Assembly: GCF_006439395.2 (NCBI RefSeq)
Contig: NZ_CP083950.1
Span: 2,976,001-3,040,000, forward strand
Direction of reading: 5' to 3'
From: Mesorhizobium sp. B4-1-4
GTDB lineage: Bacteria > Pseudomonadota > Alphaproteobacteria > Rhizobiales > Rhizobiaceae
Length of the DNA: 64,000 bases
In this document: positions 45,856 through 55,614 of the stretch, one piece after another
Layout: the number at the start of each line of letters is the position of its first letter
Numbering within the stretch: the stretch's first letter is position 1
Position numbers and translations under genes: made by a program
The notes under the pieces: model-generated
What the model was told of the DNA's origin: nothing
Database searches by the model: none
Seen by the model: the letters and a program-made list of their open reading frames with translations, nothing else

Positions 45856-47208
45856 ATGAGGCTCACCTGGCTTGTGACTTTTCTTGCCACCACCCTTTTC
45901 GCGGCCACGATCGCGCACGCGGACGAAGACCCGGACGGGCCACAAGTAACGCAACACACATTCATTGCGCCACTTGCGGACAAGAACAGATTTGGATCGG
46001 TTATCGCCAGTCTGAAAAAGATCAATCCGTCGGGGGACGCCCTGCAGGCTGTCGACATGCCGGACCTGGGATTTAGCCTGGTCACGGGAAGCTTTACTGA
46101 CGAGGAAGCGAACAAGCTCCTGTCGGAAGGGTATCAGGAACCGGACTCATTTGAGGTAAGTCTGTTCGCGGATGGCGGTTGCGAAGGACGCAGTCCGCTA
46201 GCGGATGTGACGGGGGACAAGCTCGTGCCGCCGAGCGTTTGCAGAGTCGTCGGGTCGCCCAGTCCTGTGACCAACGGGTCCGCGGTCTGGATCATCGATA
46301 GCGGCGTCGACGAAGACATCGTCACAAAAGGGCTTCTTAACATTTCGGAACGGATCAACTGCACGGTCACTCCATGCAGCACGACCATGGGTGTGGCAGA
46401 CACTCAAGGTCACGGCACGATGGTCGCAGGCATCGTTGGCGGAAAGCGTGTGTCAGGTACAACAAGTGGAAAATACCTTGGCATCGTTGGGATCAGCCCC
46501 GGGGTGCCGCTCAAGATTGTCAAGGCATTTAAGGATAACAAGTCGAAGATCGTCGGATCGCCGCTTGTCGCCCTGCAATATGTCAGTGACAATGCGTCCG
46601 CCGGCCAAATCCTGAACATCAGCTGGGGCGCGCAGTTCTTGGAGACCGCGAGGAAGGATGGCCAATTAGAACAGCTTGGTCTGATGGACAAGCTGCTGTT
46701 TGCGATCGCAAACAAGCAGGTCCGCATTGTGATCGCGGCGGGCAATGCGCCGGAAGACGACGAGGCGTCGTGGGTACAGTCCTTTTTCCCGGCGAATGCG
46801 TCGGAATATTTTTCTCCAAACCCGACGCAAGGCTTCATCCAAAGTGTCTCGGCATCCAAAAGCACTTATATCCCGACCGGTACCATCGTCATTGGTGCGT
46901 GCAGCACCGTTTCAAACGATTGGTGTGATCTGCTTTGGAATGGCGGCTCTTTTGGCGCGGCCATGTCCGAGCCCGGCGTTGACGTCCCGGTGCTTTGGCG
47001 GAGCACAAAAAAACACGAGCTAAGACAGAATATCTGTTCGGGGACATCCCTTGCCGCTCCAGTTCTGGCAGGACTGCTGGCTCGGAACCCTGCGAATTTG
47101 CTGGAGGTCCCGATCAAAAAGTATGTGATCCCAAATGCCGATCAGGTCGGATATTCGACGCCCGGAAAGTCGGACGTCACCGATCCGGATTATCCGAAAT
47201 GCAATTGA
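45856..47208 (+). CDS. Secreted subtilisin-family (S8) serine peptidase
   Basis: 450 residues. The signal peptide spans about residues 1-22 (LTWLVTFLATTLFAATIAHA). The catalytic triad is complete: D148 in WIIDSGVDED, H186 in QGHGTMVAGI and S398 in CSGTSLAAPVLAG, with the oxyanion asparagine in AAGNAPEDDE. Between the signal and catalytic parts lie about 100 residues that could be an inhibitory propeptide. Several cysteines suggest disulfides outside the cytoplasm. Its stop overlaps the DUF1501 gene start by ten bases, so the two are coupled. S8 peptidases mature RiPPs in some clusters, but those are usually cytoplasmic; general periplasmic proteolysis is the simpler reading. Confidence 0.9.
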   Translation: MRLTWLVTFLATTLFAATIAHADEDPDGPQVTQHTFIAPLADKNRFGSVIASLKKINPSGDALQAVDMPDLGFSLVTGSFTDEEANKLLSEGYQEPDSFEVSLFADGGCEGRSPLADVTGDKLVPPSVCRVVGSPSPVTNGSAVWIIDSGVDEDIVTKGLLNISERINCTVTPCSTTMGVADTQGHGTMVAGIVGGKRVSGTTSGKYLGIVGISPGVPLKIVKAFKDNKSKIVGSPLVALQYVSDNASAGQILNISWGAQFLETARKDGQLEQLGLMDKLLFAIANKQVRIVIAAGNAPEDDEASWVQSFFPANASEYFSPNPTQGFIQSVSASKSTYIPTGTIVIGACSTVSNDWCDLLWNGGSFGAAMSEPGVDVPVLWRSTKKHELRQNICSGTSLAAPVLAGLLARNPANLLEVPIKKYVIPNADQVGYSTPGKSDVTDPDYPKCN

Positions 47209-48317
47209 CGCGCCGCACGGCCCTCCAGGGTTTGGGTCTTGCCTCGCTGTTTGGCACGAGCGCAGGGTTTGCCTCGGCGGTTCTTGCTGGCGACAGCCAC
47301 CCACGGCTGCTGGTCGTTCATCTTCGGGGCGGACTTGATGCGCTGGCCGCGCTGCCGCCCTATGGTGATCCGGATTTCCGGCGGGTGCGAGGCACGGCGA
47401 GAGAACTTGACACGTCCGACGACGCGTTCGGGGTGAAGCTTGATCCGCTGTTTGCGCTTCATCCGGCGCTGGAACCTCTTGCTCGGTTCTATTCGGCCGG
47501 CGAATTGCTGATCCTGCCCGCGACGGGCATCCCGGGTATCGGGAAATCGCATGACGCCGCGCAGAGGGTCCTGTTCGACGGCGATGTCGACGGCGGCGAT
47601 TTTGGCTGGCCAGGAAGAGCCGCTTCGGTGCTGTCGCAGGGAAGGCAACCACTTTGGCGCGCAGCGCCGGCCGACCTCTCGAATGATGTGCTTTTCGATC
47701 TTGTGTTGGCCAATCCGGGACTTGACATCGCCCGCCTGTGGCTCGGTGCGGCGTCCGGTTCAGCCGGAGACGCGGTGCAGACGTTGCTTGCGCGGCGACA
47801 GGCGCTGAGTGCTGCCAGCTTTGCCGCAGCGGCGACCTCCGCTGCGCAGGCGCTGTCCAGGCCGGACGGTCCGCGCGTGGCCCTGCTGCGGTTGGACGGC
47901 ATCGATACCCACGTTGCTCAGGGAGAGCGTCTTTCGGCGACCCTTGAGACATTGGTGCGTGGTGTCGTCGCGTTCTCGGAAGCAGCAGCCGCGATCTGGC
48001 GTCAAACCGTTGTGCTCGGCGTTGCGGAATTCGGGCGCTCTATCCACTTCAACGAACAAGGCGGCACGGACCATGGCAGTGCCAGCGTAGCGTTCTTGAT
48101 GGGTGGTGCGATAGCCGGGGGGCGGATCGCGGGTCGCTGGCCCGGATTGGCGCCAGATCAGCTCGACGAGGGGACCGATTTAGCGGTCACCACCAATATA
48201 CGCTCGATCGTCAACGCGGTGTTGAAAGACCATCTTGGACTCTCAAGGCAGGCAATGGCGATGGTCGCTCCAAACGCGTCGGGCCTTCAAGCAACCAAGG
48301 GGTTGTTTCAGATCTGA
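47199..48317 (+). CDS. DUF1501 protein with twin-arginine signal
   Basis: 372 residues from the ATG at 47199, inside the end of the peptidase gene. The N-terminus LTRRTALQGLGLASLFGTSA carries a twin-arginine (Tat) export signal. The body matches the DUF1501 family: RLLVVHLRGGLDALAALPPY near the start, ATGIPGIGKSHDAAQRVLF, and GVAEFGRSIHFNEQGGTDHG near the end, a metal-binding pattern like that of alkaline-phosphatase-fold proteins. Members usually sit next to a DUF1800 gene and their function is unknown. No DUF1800 gene is present here; instead it is coupled to a subtilisin. It would act in the periplasm. Confidence 0.85.
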   Translation: MQLTRRTALQGLGLASLFGTSAGFASAVLAGDSHPRLLVVHLRGGLDALAALPPYGDPDFRRVRGTARELDTSDDAFGVKLDPLFALHPALEPLARFYSAGELLILPATGIPGIGKSHDAAQRVLFDGDVDGGDFGWPGRAASVLSQGRQPLWRAAPADLSNDVLFDLVLANPGLDIARLWLGAASGSAGDAVQTLLARRQALSAASFAAAATSAAQALSRPDGPRVALLRLDGIDTHVAQGERLSATLETLVRGVVAFSEAAAAIWRQTVVLGVAEFGRSIHFNEQGGTDHGSASVAFLMGGAIAGGRIAGRWPGLAPDQLDEGTDLAVTTNIRSIVNAVLKDHLGLSRQAMAMVAPNASGLQATKGLFQI

Positions 48318-48635
48318 TGCACCCTTGGTAAAAACGCGTAGCGGCGCCGACGTCCGCTTGTGGAGCAAGGTGACAGTTGATCGGCAGGTCTTTTGCGACA
48401 ACCCCAACGCCAACACCCTGCATCGGGGGCGAGACGTCGGGGGCCCGAAAGGACGCGGTCTCGCCGCCACCGCCGATAGGCGCCTGATTCAAGCGCTTAG
48501 CGCGGAATTCCCTAGGCCCACGACGCACCGGCGCAATAGTCACACATCTGGGCCGCTGGGTGACCGTATGCAAGTATCCGCTTGCAGCTCCTATCGCCGC
48601 CTCTATTGTGCGAGGAAAATTCCGCAGGGGGCTAG
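48318..48635. other. Gap upstream of the broken kinase gene
   Basis: About 320 bases without a recognisable gene. It should hold the promoter of the kinase gene; a GGGGG ribosome site lies just before the ATG at 48636. Nothing else is seen. Confidence 0.4.
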
Positions 48636-50667
48636 ATGCGTCGCGTTTCCGCTCGATTGCACCTACTCGGTTTGATCGCCGCCGCTGTTTTTCCGGTCTG
48701 GCTTTTTGCGGCCTATCTCCTTGTCCAGTACGCCGTCCGTGAACAAGATCGCTTCAAGGAGGACGCGCTGCAGACAGCACGTCAGGTCGCTCTTGTTGTC
48801 GAAGGTGAACTGGTCAACCTTCAGACAGTGATAAAGGGGTTATCCAAATCAACGGCATTGGCCAACGGCGATCTGAAGGCTCTGCACAGAGAGGCACGCA
48901 GTCTAATAAGGCACGGATCGGATCATACTCCTCCGGGACCTCGACCGTGGTCAGTTGTTCAACACGCAAGCCGAGTATGAGAGCGGACTCCCTCCCGCTG
49001 TCCCATTGTCGCCTGCCGATCTCGACAAGCTCAAGTCGCATTTGCCATTGGTCAGCGGAGTCTACGCCAGCCCTACATCGAAAGAGTATCGAATTGCCGT
49101 CGCTATTCCAGTGCAAGGCCCGCACGGCGAAAGCTGGCTTCTCGCCCTTACCGTTCCGACCAGCGAGATTCGCGATGTCATGATGCCTGCAGCACCCGCA
49201 GGCTGGACGATAGGTATCGGGGATCGCAGCGGCACCTATGTGGCACGCTCTCAACTGCACGACGAAATGACCGGCAAGCCGGGGCTGCCGGAGTATCTTG
49301 AGAAAATCGTGGGAAGTTCCGGGACGTTCACATCGCGCAACTACCAGGGAACGACACTGCTTGCAGGCTACTACCGCTCAGGCCTCTCCGATTGGTTTTA
49401 TACCGCCAATGTACCCCTGTCCGCAGTTCAGGCTCCGCTCTGGCGTTCTCTCGCCGCTATCTGCGCGATTGGCTTTTTGGCGATGCTATTGTCCTTTGCC
49501 CTCGCCTACGTCGTAGGCAAGCGCTTTGCCGGAGCTGCTCGTAATCTTGAGGTTCGCGCTGAGGCGATGGGCAAGGGGCAGCCGGTCACGCCAATGCCGA
49601 CTTCAGTCTCGGAATTCGCGACCATCGCGGACGCTCTAATTGGGGCAGAGCGCGCCATCGCTGAAAGAACACACGAATTGGAAGCCGTACTCGAAACGGT
49701 CCCTGCCGCGGTGTGGTTCACCTATGACCCGCAGGCACTTCAGGTCATTCGCAACCGCTTTGCTGCAGAGCTGATGGGGCTGCCGACCGATACTCGAAGA
49801 TCCTTCGGCGCTCCTGACATGGTCATCGACACCATCGCCCTCAAAGACGGCCACAAGGTTAGTCGAGCGGATCGGCCGCTTAGCCGGGCCATGCGTGGCG
49901 AGCAGACCGACAACGAGGAGTTCGCCTATATCCTACCCTCTGGCGTACAACGCTTCCTGCTCTCGAGTGCGCGCCCTATTCCCGGTTCCAGTGGCAACAT
50001 CATAGGCGCGGTGCAAATCAGCCTGGACATAACCGATCGCAAGCGCGGCGAGGAACAGCGCAAGCTGCTTGTGAACGAGCTCAATCACCGCGTCAAAAAC
50101 ACTCTTGCTGTGGTCCAGGCGATCGCCAGTCAAACCCTGCGAAACGCTACGAGCCTTCCCGAGGCCGGGCGCACTCTCGCGAGCCGACTCGTCTCCCTCT
50201 CGAAAGCGCACGAGATTCTGACCCACGAGAACTGGACGGGTGCCGACCTTAAGGACGTGATTACGGCCTCGGTGTCGCCGCACGCGGTTACAGGTCGGTT
50301 TCAGCTTACGGGCTCATCCGTATGGCTACCGCCCAACCTCGCCCTGTCGCTGGCGTTGGCTTTTCATGAACTCACCACCAATGCCATCAAGTATGGCGCC
50401 CTCTCGGTGGCCGACGGAACAATCAAAATTGGTTGGGTCGCGATCGATACGGCCGGAGCTCGACGTCTCAGGATCGAATGGCGCGAGCAGGGAGGTCCGC
50501 CTGTAAAACCGGCGGAGCGCAAGGGATTCGGCACCAGGATGCTGGAGCGGATTTTCGAGTCCGAATCCGCTGGCACCGTTTCGCTTTCATTTGAGCAGTC
50601 AGGCTTAGTTTGCCTCTTCGAAATAGACCTGCCAGGAGTCCAAGTGATCGCACCTGGCTCCCAGTGA
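48636..50667 (+). pseudogene. HWE-family sensor histidine kinase split by a +1 frameshift
   Basis: Two overlapping frames (48636-48980 and 48955-50667) make one kinase of about 676 residues if one base is removed. In the first frame SARLHLLGLIAAAVFPVWLF is a membrane segment and the sensor runs to ...REARSLI; then the frame is lost. The natural continuation GTDRIILLRDLDRGQLFNTQ is in the next frame, so one extra A at about 48909 explains the break. The second part has a further membrane segment, a HAMP-like region, a PAS-like region, the phosphoacceptor box LLVNELNHRVKNTLAVVQAI, HELTTNAIKYGALS and IEWREQGGP, the HWE signature. It is probably inactive, or a sequencing error. Signal unknown. 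Confidence 0.82.
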
Positions 50668-50723
50668 AAACTTCGCTGCCAACGCCGAATGATCTGAACT
50701 GCCGTGCTAGGGTTCTAACTCAG
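50652..50723. repeat. Imperfect direct repeat, copy A, downstream of the SDR gene
   Basis: About 70 bases that align with 51665-51734 in the same orientation at roughly three of four positions. Identical blocks include TTCGCTGCCAACGCCG and ATGATCTGAAC. The two copies bracket the SDR gene. This copy overlaps the end of the broken kinase. Confidence 0.6.
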
Positions 50724-50765
50724 CCATCCTTCGCACCCGCACCGGCGATGAGCGCCTTGATTGTG

Positions 50766-51611
50766 TCACTTTGGTTCCTGCTGGGTGGACCTATCGGCCA
50801 ACGTTCCCGAAAACAGCGCGGGGCCGCGCGTCTTGAGCAGCGACAAGGACGTGTAATCAAGGATCGACAACCCGCCATCGACCACAAGCGTCTGACCGGT
50901 GATGAAGGATGCTTCCTCGCTTGCGAGGAAGGCCACCGCTGCGGCAATCTCGTTGGGTGTACCCATGCGGTTGAAGACACCCGGCGGGACTTCCCATTCG
51001 CCCGAGGAGTTCGTGCTCGATGCAGGTTCTTTTTCATCGAGCTCCGTGGCGATCCAGCCGGGGCTGACACAATTTGCCCGGATTCCGAATGGCGCGCCTT
51101 CGACCGCCAGCGAGCGTGTGAGCGCCTCCACCCCCGCCTTCGCAACGCCGTACAATCCCCAGTTTCCGTGCAGTGTGGCCGTCGACGAGATGTTTACGAT
51201 CGACCCACCGCCGCAGTCGCGCATCACCGGAAGCGCATAGGAGGAGACGAAATAGGTCGAATCGAGATTGGGGCCGCGCAACTTCGACCAGCGCTGGCCC
51301 GGCGATTCATTGGCTTCGATGCCTGACCGGCGAGAGCCGACCCCCGCATTGTTGACGACGACGTCCAGACTGCCCCATTGAGCAACCGTCCTCACCAGCG
51401 CCTCGACCGCCGTTTCGCTTGCAAGATCACACTGGAAAAAAGTGGCTCTTCCCCCTGCGGCAACAATTTCCGCCTCCACTTCCGAGCCCTTGGCAATGTC
51501 GCGACCGACAAGAGCAAGTCTGGCGCCTTCCTTGGCGAAGTACCGCGCTATTCCACGTCCAATTCCCGAATTGCCTCCAGTGACGATTACGACCTTGTCT
51601 TCAAAACGCAT
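50766..51611 (-). CDS. Short-chain dehydrogenase/reductase (SDR)
   Basis: 281 residues. Classical SDR: cofactor motif TGGNSGIGRGIA (11-22), VVNNAG, serine of NISSTATLHG, catalytic YGVAK, and C-terminal FITGQTLVVDGG. The ATG at 51611 lies inside an 18-base tandem duplication that also doubles the GGTGAG ribosome-like sequence. The last 30 residues after the VDGG motif are an unusual extension. NAD(P)-dependent oxidation or reduction of an alcohol or ketone; the substrate cannot be predicted. It is flanked by imperfect direct repeats and next to a damaged SDR, in a stretch with several broken genes. It might help metabolise products of the nearby mim operon, but this is a guess. Confidence 0.85.
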   Translation of the reverse strand: MRFEDKVVIVTGGNSGIGRGIARYFAKEGARLALVGRDIAKGSEVEAEIVAAGGRATFFQCDLASETAVEALVRTVAQWGSLDVVVNNAGVGSRRSGIEANESPGQRWSKLRGPNLDSTYFVSSYALPVMRDCGGGSIVNISSTATLHGNWGLYGVAKAGVEALTRSLAVEGAPFGIRANCVSPGWIATELDEKEPASSTNSSGEWEVPPGVFNRMGTPNEIAAAVAFLASEEASFITGQTLVVDGGLSILDYTSLSLLKTRGPALFSGTLADRSTQQEPK

Positions 51612-51645
51612 CTCACCCGCTCTCTAAATCTCACCCGCTCTCCAA
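51610..51645. repeat. 18-bp tandem duplication over the SDR start
   Basis: Copy 1 (51610-51627) and copy 2 (51628-51645) read ATCTCACCCGCTCTCTAA and the same with one T to C change. On the minus strand this repeats the GAGAGCGGGTGAG leader directly before the start codon, doubling the possible ribosome site. Confidence 0.75.
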
Positions 51646-51664
51646 ATAGTACCATTACTCCAGT

Positions 51665-51734
51665 ACCTGGCAGCGATGAAATTTCGCTGCCAACGCCGAT
51701 GATCTGAACCGCTGAGCTACGCTTCTAATTAGCT
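51665..51734. repeat. Imperfect direct repeat, copy B, with hairpin and tRNA-like sequence
   Basis: Partner of the repeat at 50652-50723. On the minus strand it reads GTAGCTCAGCGGTTCAGATC, much like the D-arm of a tRNA, followed by a perfect 9-base hairpin (TGGCAGCGA / TCGCTGCCA). No complete tRNA can be folded from it as far as I can see. It lies between the two SDR genes. Confidence 0.55.
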
Positions 51735-51934
51735 GCTTCAGAGCCCTCACCTGCTCCAAAGCGACTTTGACGAGTCTGGGCGCCAGCTGCCCCGCGGTCT
51801 CGCCGCGAGCATTTTCTGCATTACCCGCGCCATTATACCCTGCTGACTTCAGCGAGGCGCTTGAACGGGTGGGGACTTCGATGGTCCCACGCTCGGCAAA
51901 GAAGGCGCAGCTGCCGTGCCGCTGAAGCTGATCG

Positions 51935-52666
51935 TCAGTGATAGTAGATGCCGCCGTCGACGTTGAGCGCCTGCCCCGTGACGAAAGCCGATAGGTCCGA
52001 GGCGAAGAAAAGCACCGGGCCAACGACATCCTCCGGCGCGCCAAGGCGCTTGAGTGCCGCGACATCTTCCCAATGGCGGATCGCCGCTTCGCTGCCCAGA
52101 TTGTTCTTGCCCATCTCGGTCAGGATGATGCCGGGACAGATTGCGTTGACGGTGACGCCGTCCATGCCGACCTCCTGCGCCAGCACCCTGGTCAGCGTGA
52201 TCACGACCGCCTTCGTCGCGGCATAATGGCCCTGCGTGGGCACGCCCTGTCGGCCGGCGATCGAGGCGATGTTGACCACCCTTCCCGACTTTTTTGCGCG
52301 CATGTGCGGCAACACCGCCTGGCACATCATCATCACGCCCTTGGCGTTGACGTCGAAATGCGCGTCCCAGTCTGCCTCGTCGAGATCCTGCAGCAGGCTG
52401 GGCTTGAGAATGCCGGCATTGTTGACCAGCACGTCGATGCTGCCCGCGGCCTTGAGCAGCGCCTGCGCGGTCGCTTCGATGTCCTTCTTCTTGCTGACGT
52501 CCATCGTGTAGACATAGGCCTTGCGGCCGGCCGCCTCGATCTCGCCCTTCGTGATCGCGAGCTCAGCCGCCTGCGAGGGTTCCTCAACCGCTTCCTGATG
52601 ATTGTATGGCAAACAGGCGGCAGTTTGGTCTTCTCTAGCCAATGTGCGCTCGCTGAAAAACAGCAT
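51935..52666 (-). pseudogene. SDR with lost N-terminal cofactor domain
   Basis: The frame encodes 243 residues. From about residue 32 on it is a normal SDR (EIEAAGRKAYVYTMDVSKKK, VNNAGILKPS, IASIAGRQGVPTQGHYAATK with the S, Y and K catalytic residues, FVTGQALNVDGG). The first 30 or so residues (MLFFSERTLAREDQTAACLP) are unrelated and the glycine-rich TGxxxGIG cofactor motif is absent. The 5' end has therefore been replaced or deleted near position 52570, and NAD(P) binding should fail. It has its own possible start but probably no activity. It lies beside an intact SDR of different sequence, so it is not a simple tandem copy. Confidence 0.75.
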
Positions 52667-52880
52667 GAATATTCGATAGTCGAACGCAGCATCGCGTTGT
52701 GATCCAGTTTGATCTGCGCGGCTTGGGGGCGGGATTGTAGCAGCCGCCTGCTACCAACAAGCCGAATTTCGTTGCTATCTAATGTGTGAATGGCGAAGCT
52801 GGCTGCGTCAGTGTAGGGTTCGCTGTAAGGAAGAAGAATTCGCCGTGTCCACGGCACTGCCGACGAATCTGGGAGGATTC

Positions 52881-53354
52881 ATGGTCGAGATCATCTCAAA
52901 GCGGGACGGCCCGCGACGCGAGGATGTTCAGGTCAAGCGGCTGATCGAGCAGAACCGCTCGACCATCGTTCGCCTCGCCGACCAGATCAGCGGTGGTGGT
53001 TATTCGGCGTCCAGGCAGCCGCGCCAGCAACCCAAGGCGGAAGGCCTGATCATCCATGTCGGCGGCAGCACGACAACCGCGACTGACGCCAAGCCGTCCA
53101 TCCAGGTGACGATGAATGGCCGGGTGATCTCAAAGGATCAGAATACCGGCCGCCAGCTTCATCATATCGGCGATGTCCGCAACCGCAACGGAGACCAGAC
53201 CTTCGTGCTGGCTACGAAGAAGAACGGCTTTTTCTCACCGGTCGACGACACTATCGCCGAGGCGCTTGCCGGGCTGGATGGATCGCGGCTGACGGCGGCT
53301 TACAGCGAAGAGCAGCTTGCTGCCGACATCGGGGCGAGACTAGGCATCGACTGA
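52881..53354 (+). CDS. Conserved-looking hypothetical protein
   Basis: 157 residues from the ATG at 52881, chosen because a GGGAGGA ribosome site lies five bases before it; the frame is open upstream but less convincing. Residues 10-35 are a charged helix (RREDVQVKRLIEQNRSTIVR), followed by a flexible Gln/Pro-rich stretch and a compact C-terminal part (IHVGGSTTTATDAKPSIQVT, QTFVLATKKNGFFSPVDDTI). No signal peptide or membrane segment. I do not recognise the family. It lies 77 bases upstream of the sigma54 activator on the same strand and may be cotranscribed with it. Confidence 0.7.
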   Translation: MVEIISKRDGPRREDVQVKRLIEQNRSTIVRLADQISGGGYSASRQPRQQPKAEGLIIHVGGSTTTATDAKPSIQVTMNGRVISKDQNTGRQLHHIGDVRNRNGDQTFVLATKKNGFFSPVDDTIAEALAGLDGSRLTAAYSEEQLAADIGARLGID

Positions 53355-53431
53355 TATCCGGCGTGACTGTGCACGTCCGATCCGCGACAGCATACAGAAA
53401 TGGCATACCTCAAAGGTACTGTGATGACTGA

Positions 53432-55510
53432 ATGAAACACGCGAGCGGCCCCAATCCTATGAAACCCGGTGCTCTTCCGGCGCGTGCGTCGATCGCCACC
53501 GGGCAACTGGTTCTGGACAAGATCGACTATGATGAGCGCGCCACCATGCGTGCGTGGGAGAGTTTTCTTTCCGACGAGCCGACAAGCGCACGCGATCCGG
53601 TCCACGTTCGCTCGCTGATCCACGATTCCTGGTATCGCAGCGTCACCGGCGGCATCAATGCGCAAGGCATCGAAGCGCCGCTGAGCAGTGACCGTGACGA
53701 GATAGAATACCTGACCCGCGCCAACGCCGAGCTGCTTTCGGCAGCACGGCGATCGTTCGCGTCCCTTGGCCAGTTGCTGGAGGGGACGGGAGCGATGCTG
53801 GTGCTCGCCGACAGCGACGGCGTGCTGATCGACGCCATTGGCGACAAGAAGACCTTGCATGACGGCATGGACATTCATCTGGGCATCGGCGGCAAATGGA
53901 ACGAGGACGCCGTCGGCACCAATGGCATCGGTACCGCGCTGTGGACCGGCGAACCGATCTTCGTCCATGCGGCCGAACATTTCTGCGCCGGCATCAAATC
54001 CTGGACCTGCGCCGGTGCGCCAATCCGCGATCCGCTGGACGGCAAGATCATCGGCGTGGTCGACCTGTCCGGTTATTCGCCGATTTTTCGGCCGCACAAC
54101 ACAGCACTCGTCGCCGCCACCGCCAGGCAGATCGAAAAGGCGCTGGCCGAACAGCAGCAGGAACAGCGCACGCGCTTGCTGGAGGCCTTCATCTCGTCGG
54201 CCCCCAGCTATCGCCGCAAGGATGGGCTGGTGATCGTCGATCATCGCGGCCGCGCGATCTTCTGCAACAACGTGCCCAACGGCGACACGACGGAGATGAT
54301 GGACGGCCCGATGGAACCGGGCCGCGGCCGCTGGCTGATGAACCTGCCGGCCTCCGGCTCGGAGACCGATCTCGCCAATGCGCTGCCGGCGCATCTGCGA
54401 TCCTGCCATGTCACGCCGCTGAAGCTCGACGGTGACCTTCGGGGCGCGGCGCTGGTTTTCCCTTCGGTGCCGGTCGTCTCCAGCGTGACCGTGATCGACC
54501 GGCAGGCGAACAAGCAGCTGCAGACGGCGGCTGCGATGATTGTCGGCGACAGCGACAAGCTGCTTGCCGCCATCGATGTCGCCTCCCGCGTCGCAAGATC
54601 GAACGGCGTCACCTCGCTGCTGATAGAAGGCGAAACGGGTGTCGGAAAGGAGCTGTTCGCGCGGCTTGTCCATGCCGGCAGCCGGCGCTCGGAAAACGAT
54701 CCGTTCATCGCCATGAATTGCGGGGCGATCACCAAGGAACTGTTCGGCAGCGAATTGTTCGGTCACGTGGCGGGCGCGTTTACCGGCGCTTCGCGCGACG
54801 GCAAGCCGGGCATCTTCGAACTCGCCAATGGCGGCGTGCTCAGCCTCGACGAGATCGGCGAGCTACCGCTCGAAATCCAGCCGTTCCTGCTGCGTGTCCT
54901 GGAAGAGCGCGTGGTGCATCGCATCGGCGATTCGAAGGGCCGGCCGGTGGATGTGCGGCTGGTCGCCTCGACCAACCGCGACCTCAAGCAGGAAGTGGCT
55001 GCCGGGCGCTTCCGCAGCGACCTCTACTACCGCATCGGCGCGGTCTCCATCCAAGTCCCGGCGTTGCGCGAGCGTGGCGAGGACGTCCTGCTTTTGATCG
55101 AGCACTTCAACAGGCAGATCGCAAAGCTGGCAGGCAATGATCCGCTGGAGTTTTCAAACGACGCGCTCGACGCGCTACTGGCCTATCGCTGGCCGGGCAA
55201 TGTGCGCGAACTGAAGAACCTGGTCGAGCGCCTGCATATTCTGGCGCGCGACAGTGCGATCGACCTGCAAGACCTTCCGGGGGAAATCGGCGCGGGCGAT
55301 CGCAACAGCATGGCCAGGCACGGGGACCATCCCACGGCCATGCTCGAAGCGCCGGTGTGCTCGTTTGAGGATGCGGAACGCCAGGTGATCAAGAACGCGC
55401 TTGCCGCGGAGGGCGGCAATCTCAGCAAGGTTGCGCTGAGGCTTGGGGTTTCCCGGCCGACGCTCTATCGCAAGCTCGGCCAGTACGGCATCCGGCGCGG
55501 GTTCCTCTGA
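53432..55510 (+). CDS. mimR: Sigma54-dependent activator of the AcoR/MimR type
   Basis: 692 residues from the ATG at 53432 (an ATG at 53461 is also possible). The N-terminal region (about 60-240) is a GAF sensor ([37 protein letters not shown]) as in AcoR. The AAA+ domain has Walker A GETGVGKE (about 400-407), the sigma54-contacting loop GAFTGA (about 449-454) and the arginine-rich end of the ATPase. A Fis-type helix-turn-helix closes the protein ([20 protein letters not shown]). Such activators switch on acetoin or propane/phenol monooxygenase operons when the GAF domain binds substrate. It is convergent with the mim operon, whose promoter lies outside the window. Symbol given by context. 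Confidence 0.88.
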   Translation: MKHASGPNPMKPGALPARASIATGQLVLDKIDYDERATMRAWESFLSDEPTSARDPVHVRSLIHDSWYRSVTGGINAQGIEAPLSSDRDEIEYLTRANAELLSAARRSFASLGQLLEGTGAMLVLADSDGVLIDAIGDKKTLHDGMDIHLGIGGKWNEDAVGTNGIGTALWTGEPIFVHAAEHFCAGIKSWTCAGAPIRDPLDGKIIGVVDLSGYSPIFRPHNTALVAATARQIEKALAEQQQEQRTRLLEAFISSAPSYRRKDGLVIVDHRGRAIFCNNVPNGDTTEMMDGPMEPGRGRWLMNLPASGSETDLANALPAHLRSCHVTPLKLDGDLRGAALVFPSVPVVSSVTVIDRQANKQLQTAAAMIVGDSDKLLAAIDVASRVARSNGVTSLLIEGETGVGKELFARLVHAGSRRSENDPFIAMNCGAITKELFGSELFGHVAGAFTGASRDGKPGIFELANGGVLSLDEIGELPLEIQPFLLRVLEERVVHRIGDSKGRPVDVRLVASTNRDLKQEVAAGRFRSDLYYRIGAVSIQVPALRERGEDVLLLIEHFNRQIAKLAGNDPLEFSNDALDALLAYRWPGNVRELKNLVERLHILARDSAIDLQDLPGEIGAGDRNSMARHGDHPTAMLEAPVCSFEDAERQVIKNALAAEGGNLSKVALRLGVSRPTLYRKLGQYGIRRGFL

Positions 55511-55527
55511 CACGCAGCAAAAAAGAC

Positions 55528-55551
55528 CCCCACGGCATTCGCGCCATGGGG
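55528..55551. terminator. Hairpin between the activator and the convergent alcohol dehydrogenase
   Basis: Arms CCCCACGGC (55528-55536) and GCCATGGGG (55543-55551), eight of nine pairs, with a six-base loop. On the minus strand a run of T residues (the A run at 55519-55524) follows, so it is best placed to end the long minus-strand mim operon. Confidence 0.6.
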
Positions 55552-55614
55552 TTGGGGAATTGCGGCCGATGGATCGGACTGGCGACCGGCCTACGCCTGC
55601 ATTCCGGCCGAGCG

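Noticed and set aside
51671..51735. Possible tRNA gene on the minus strand
   Set aside because: Only a D-arm-like part is seen; no anticodon arm, T arm or acceptor pairing can be made from the following bases.
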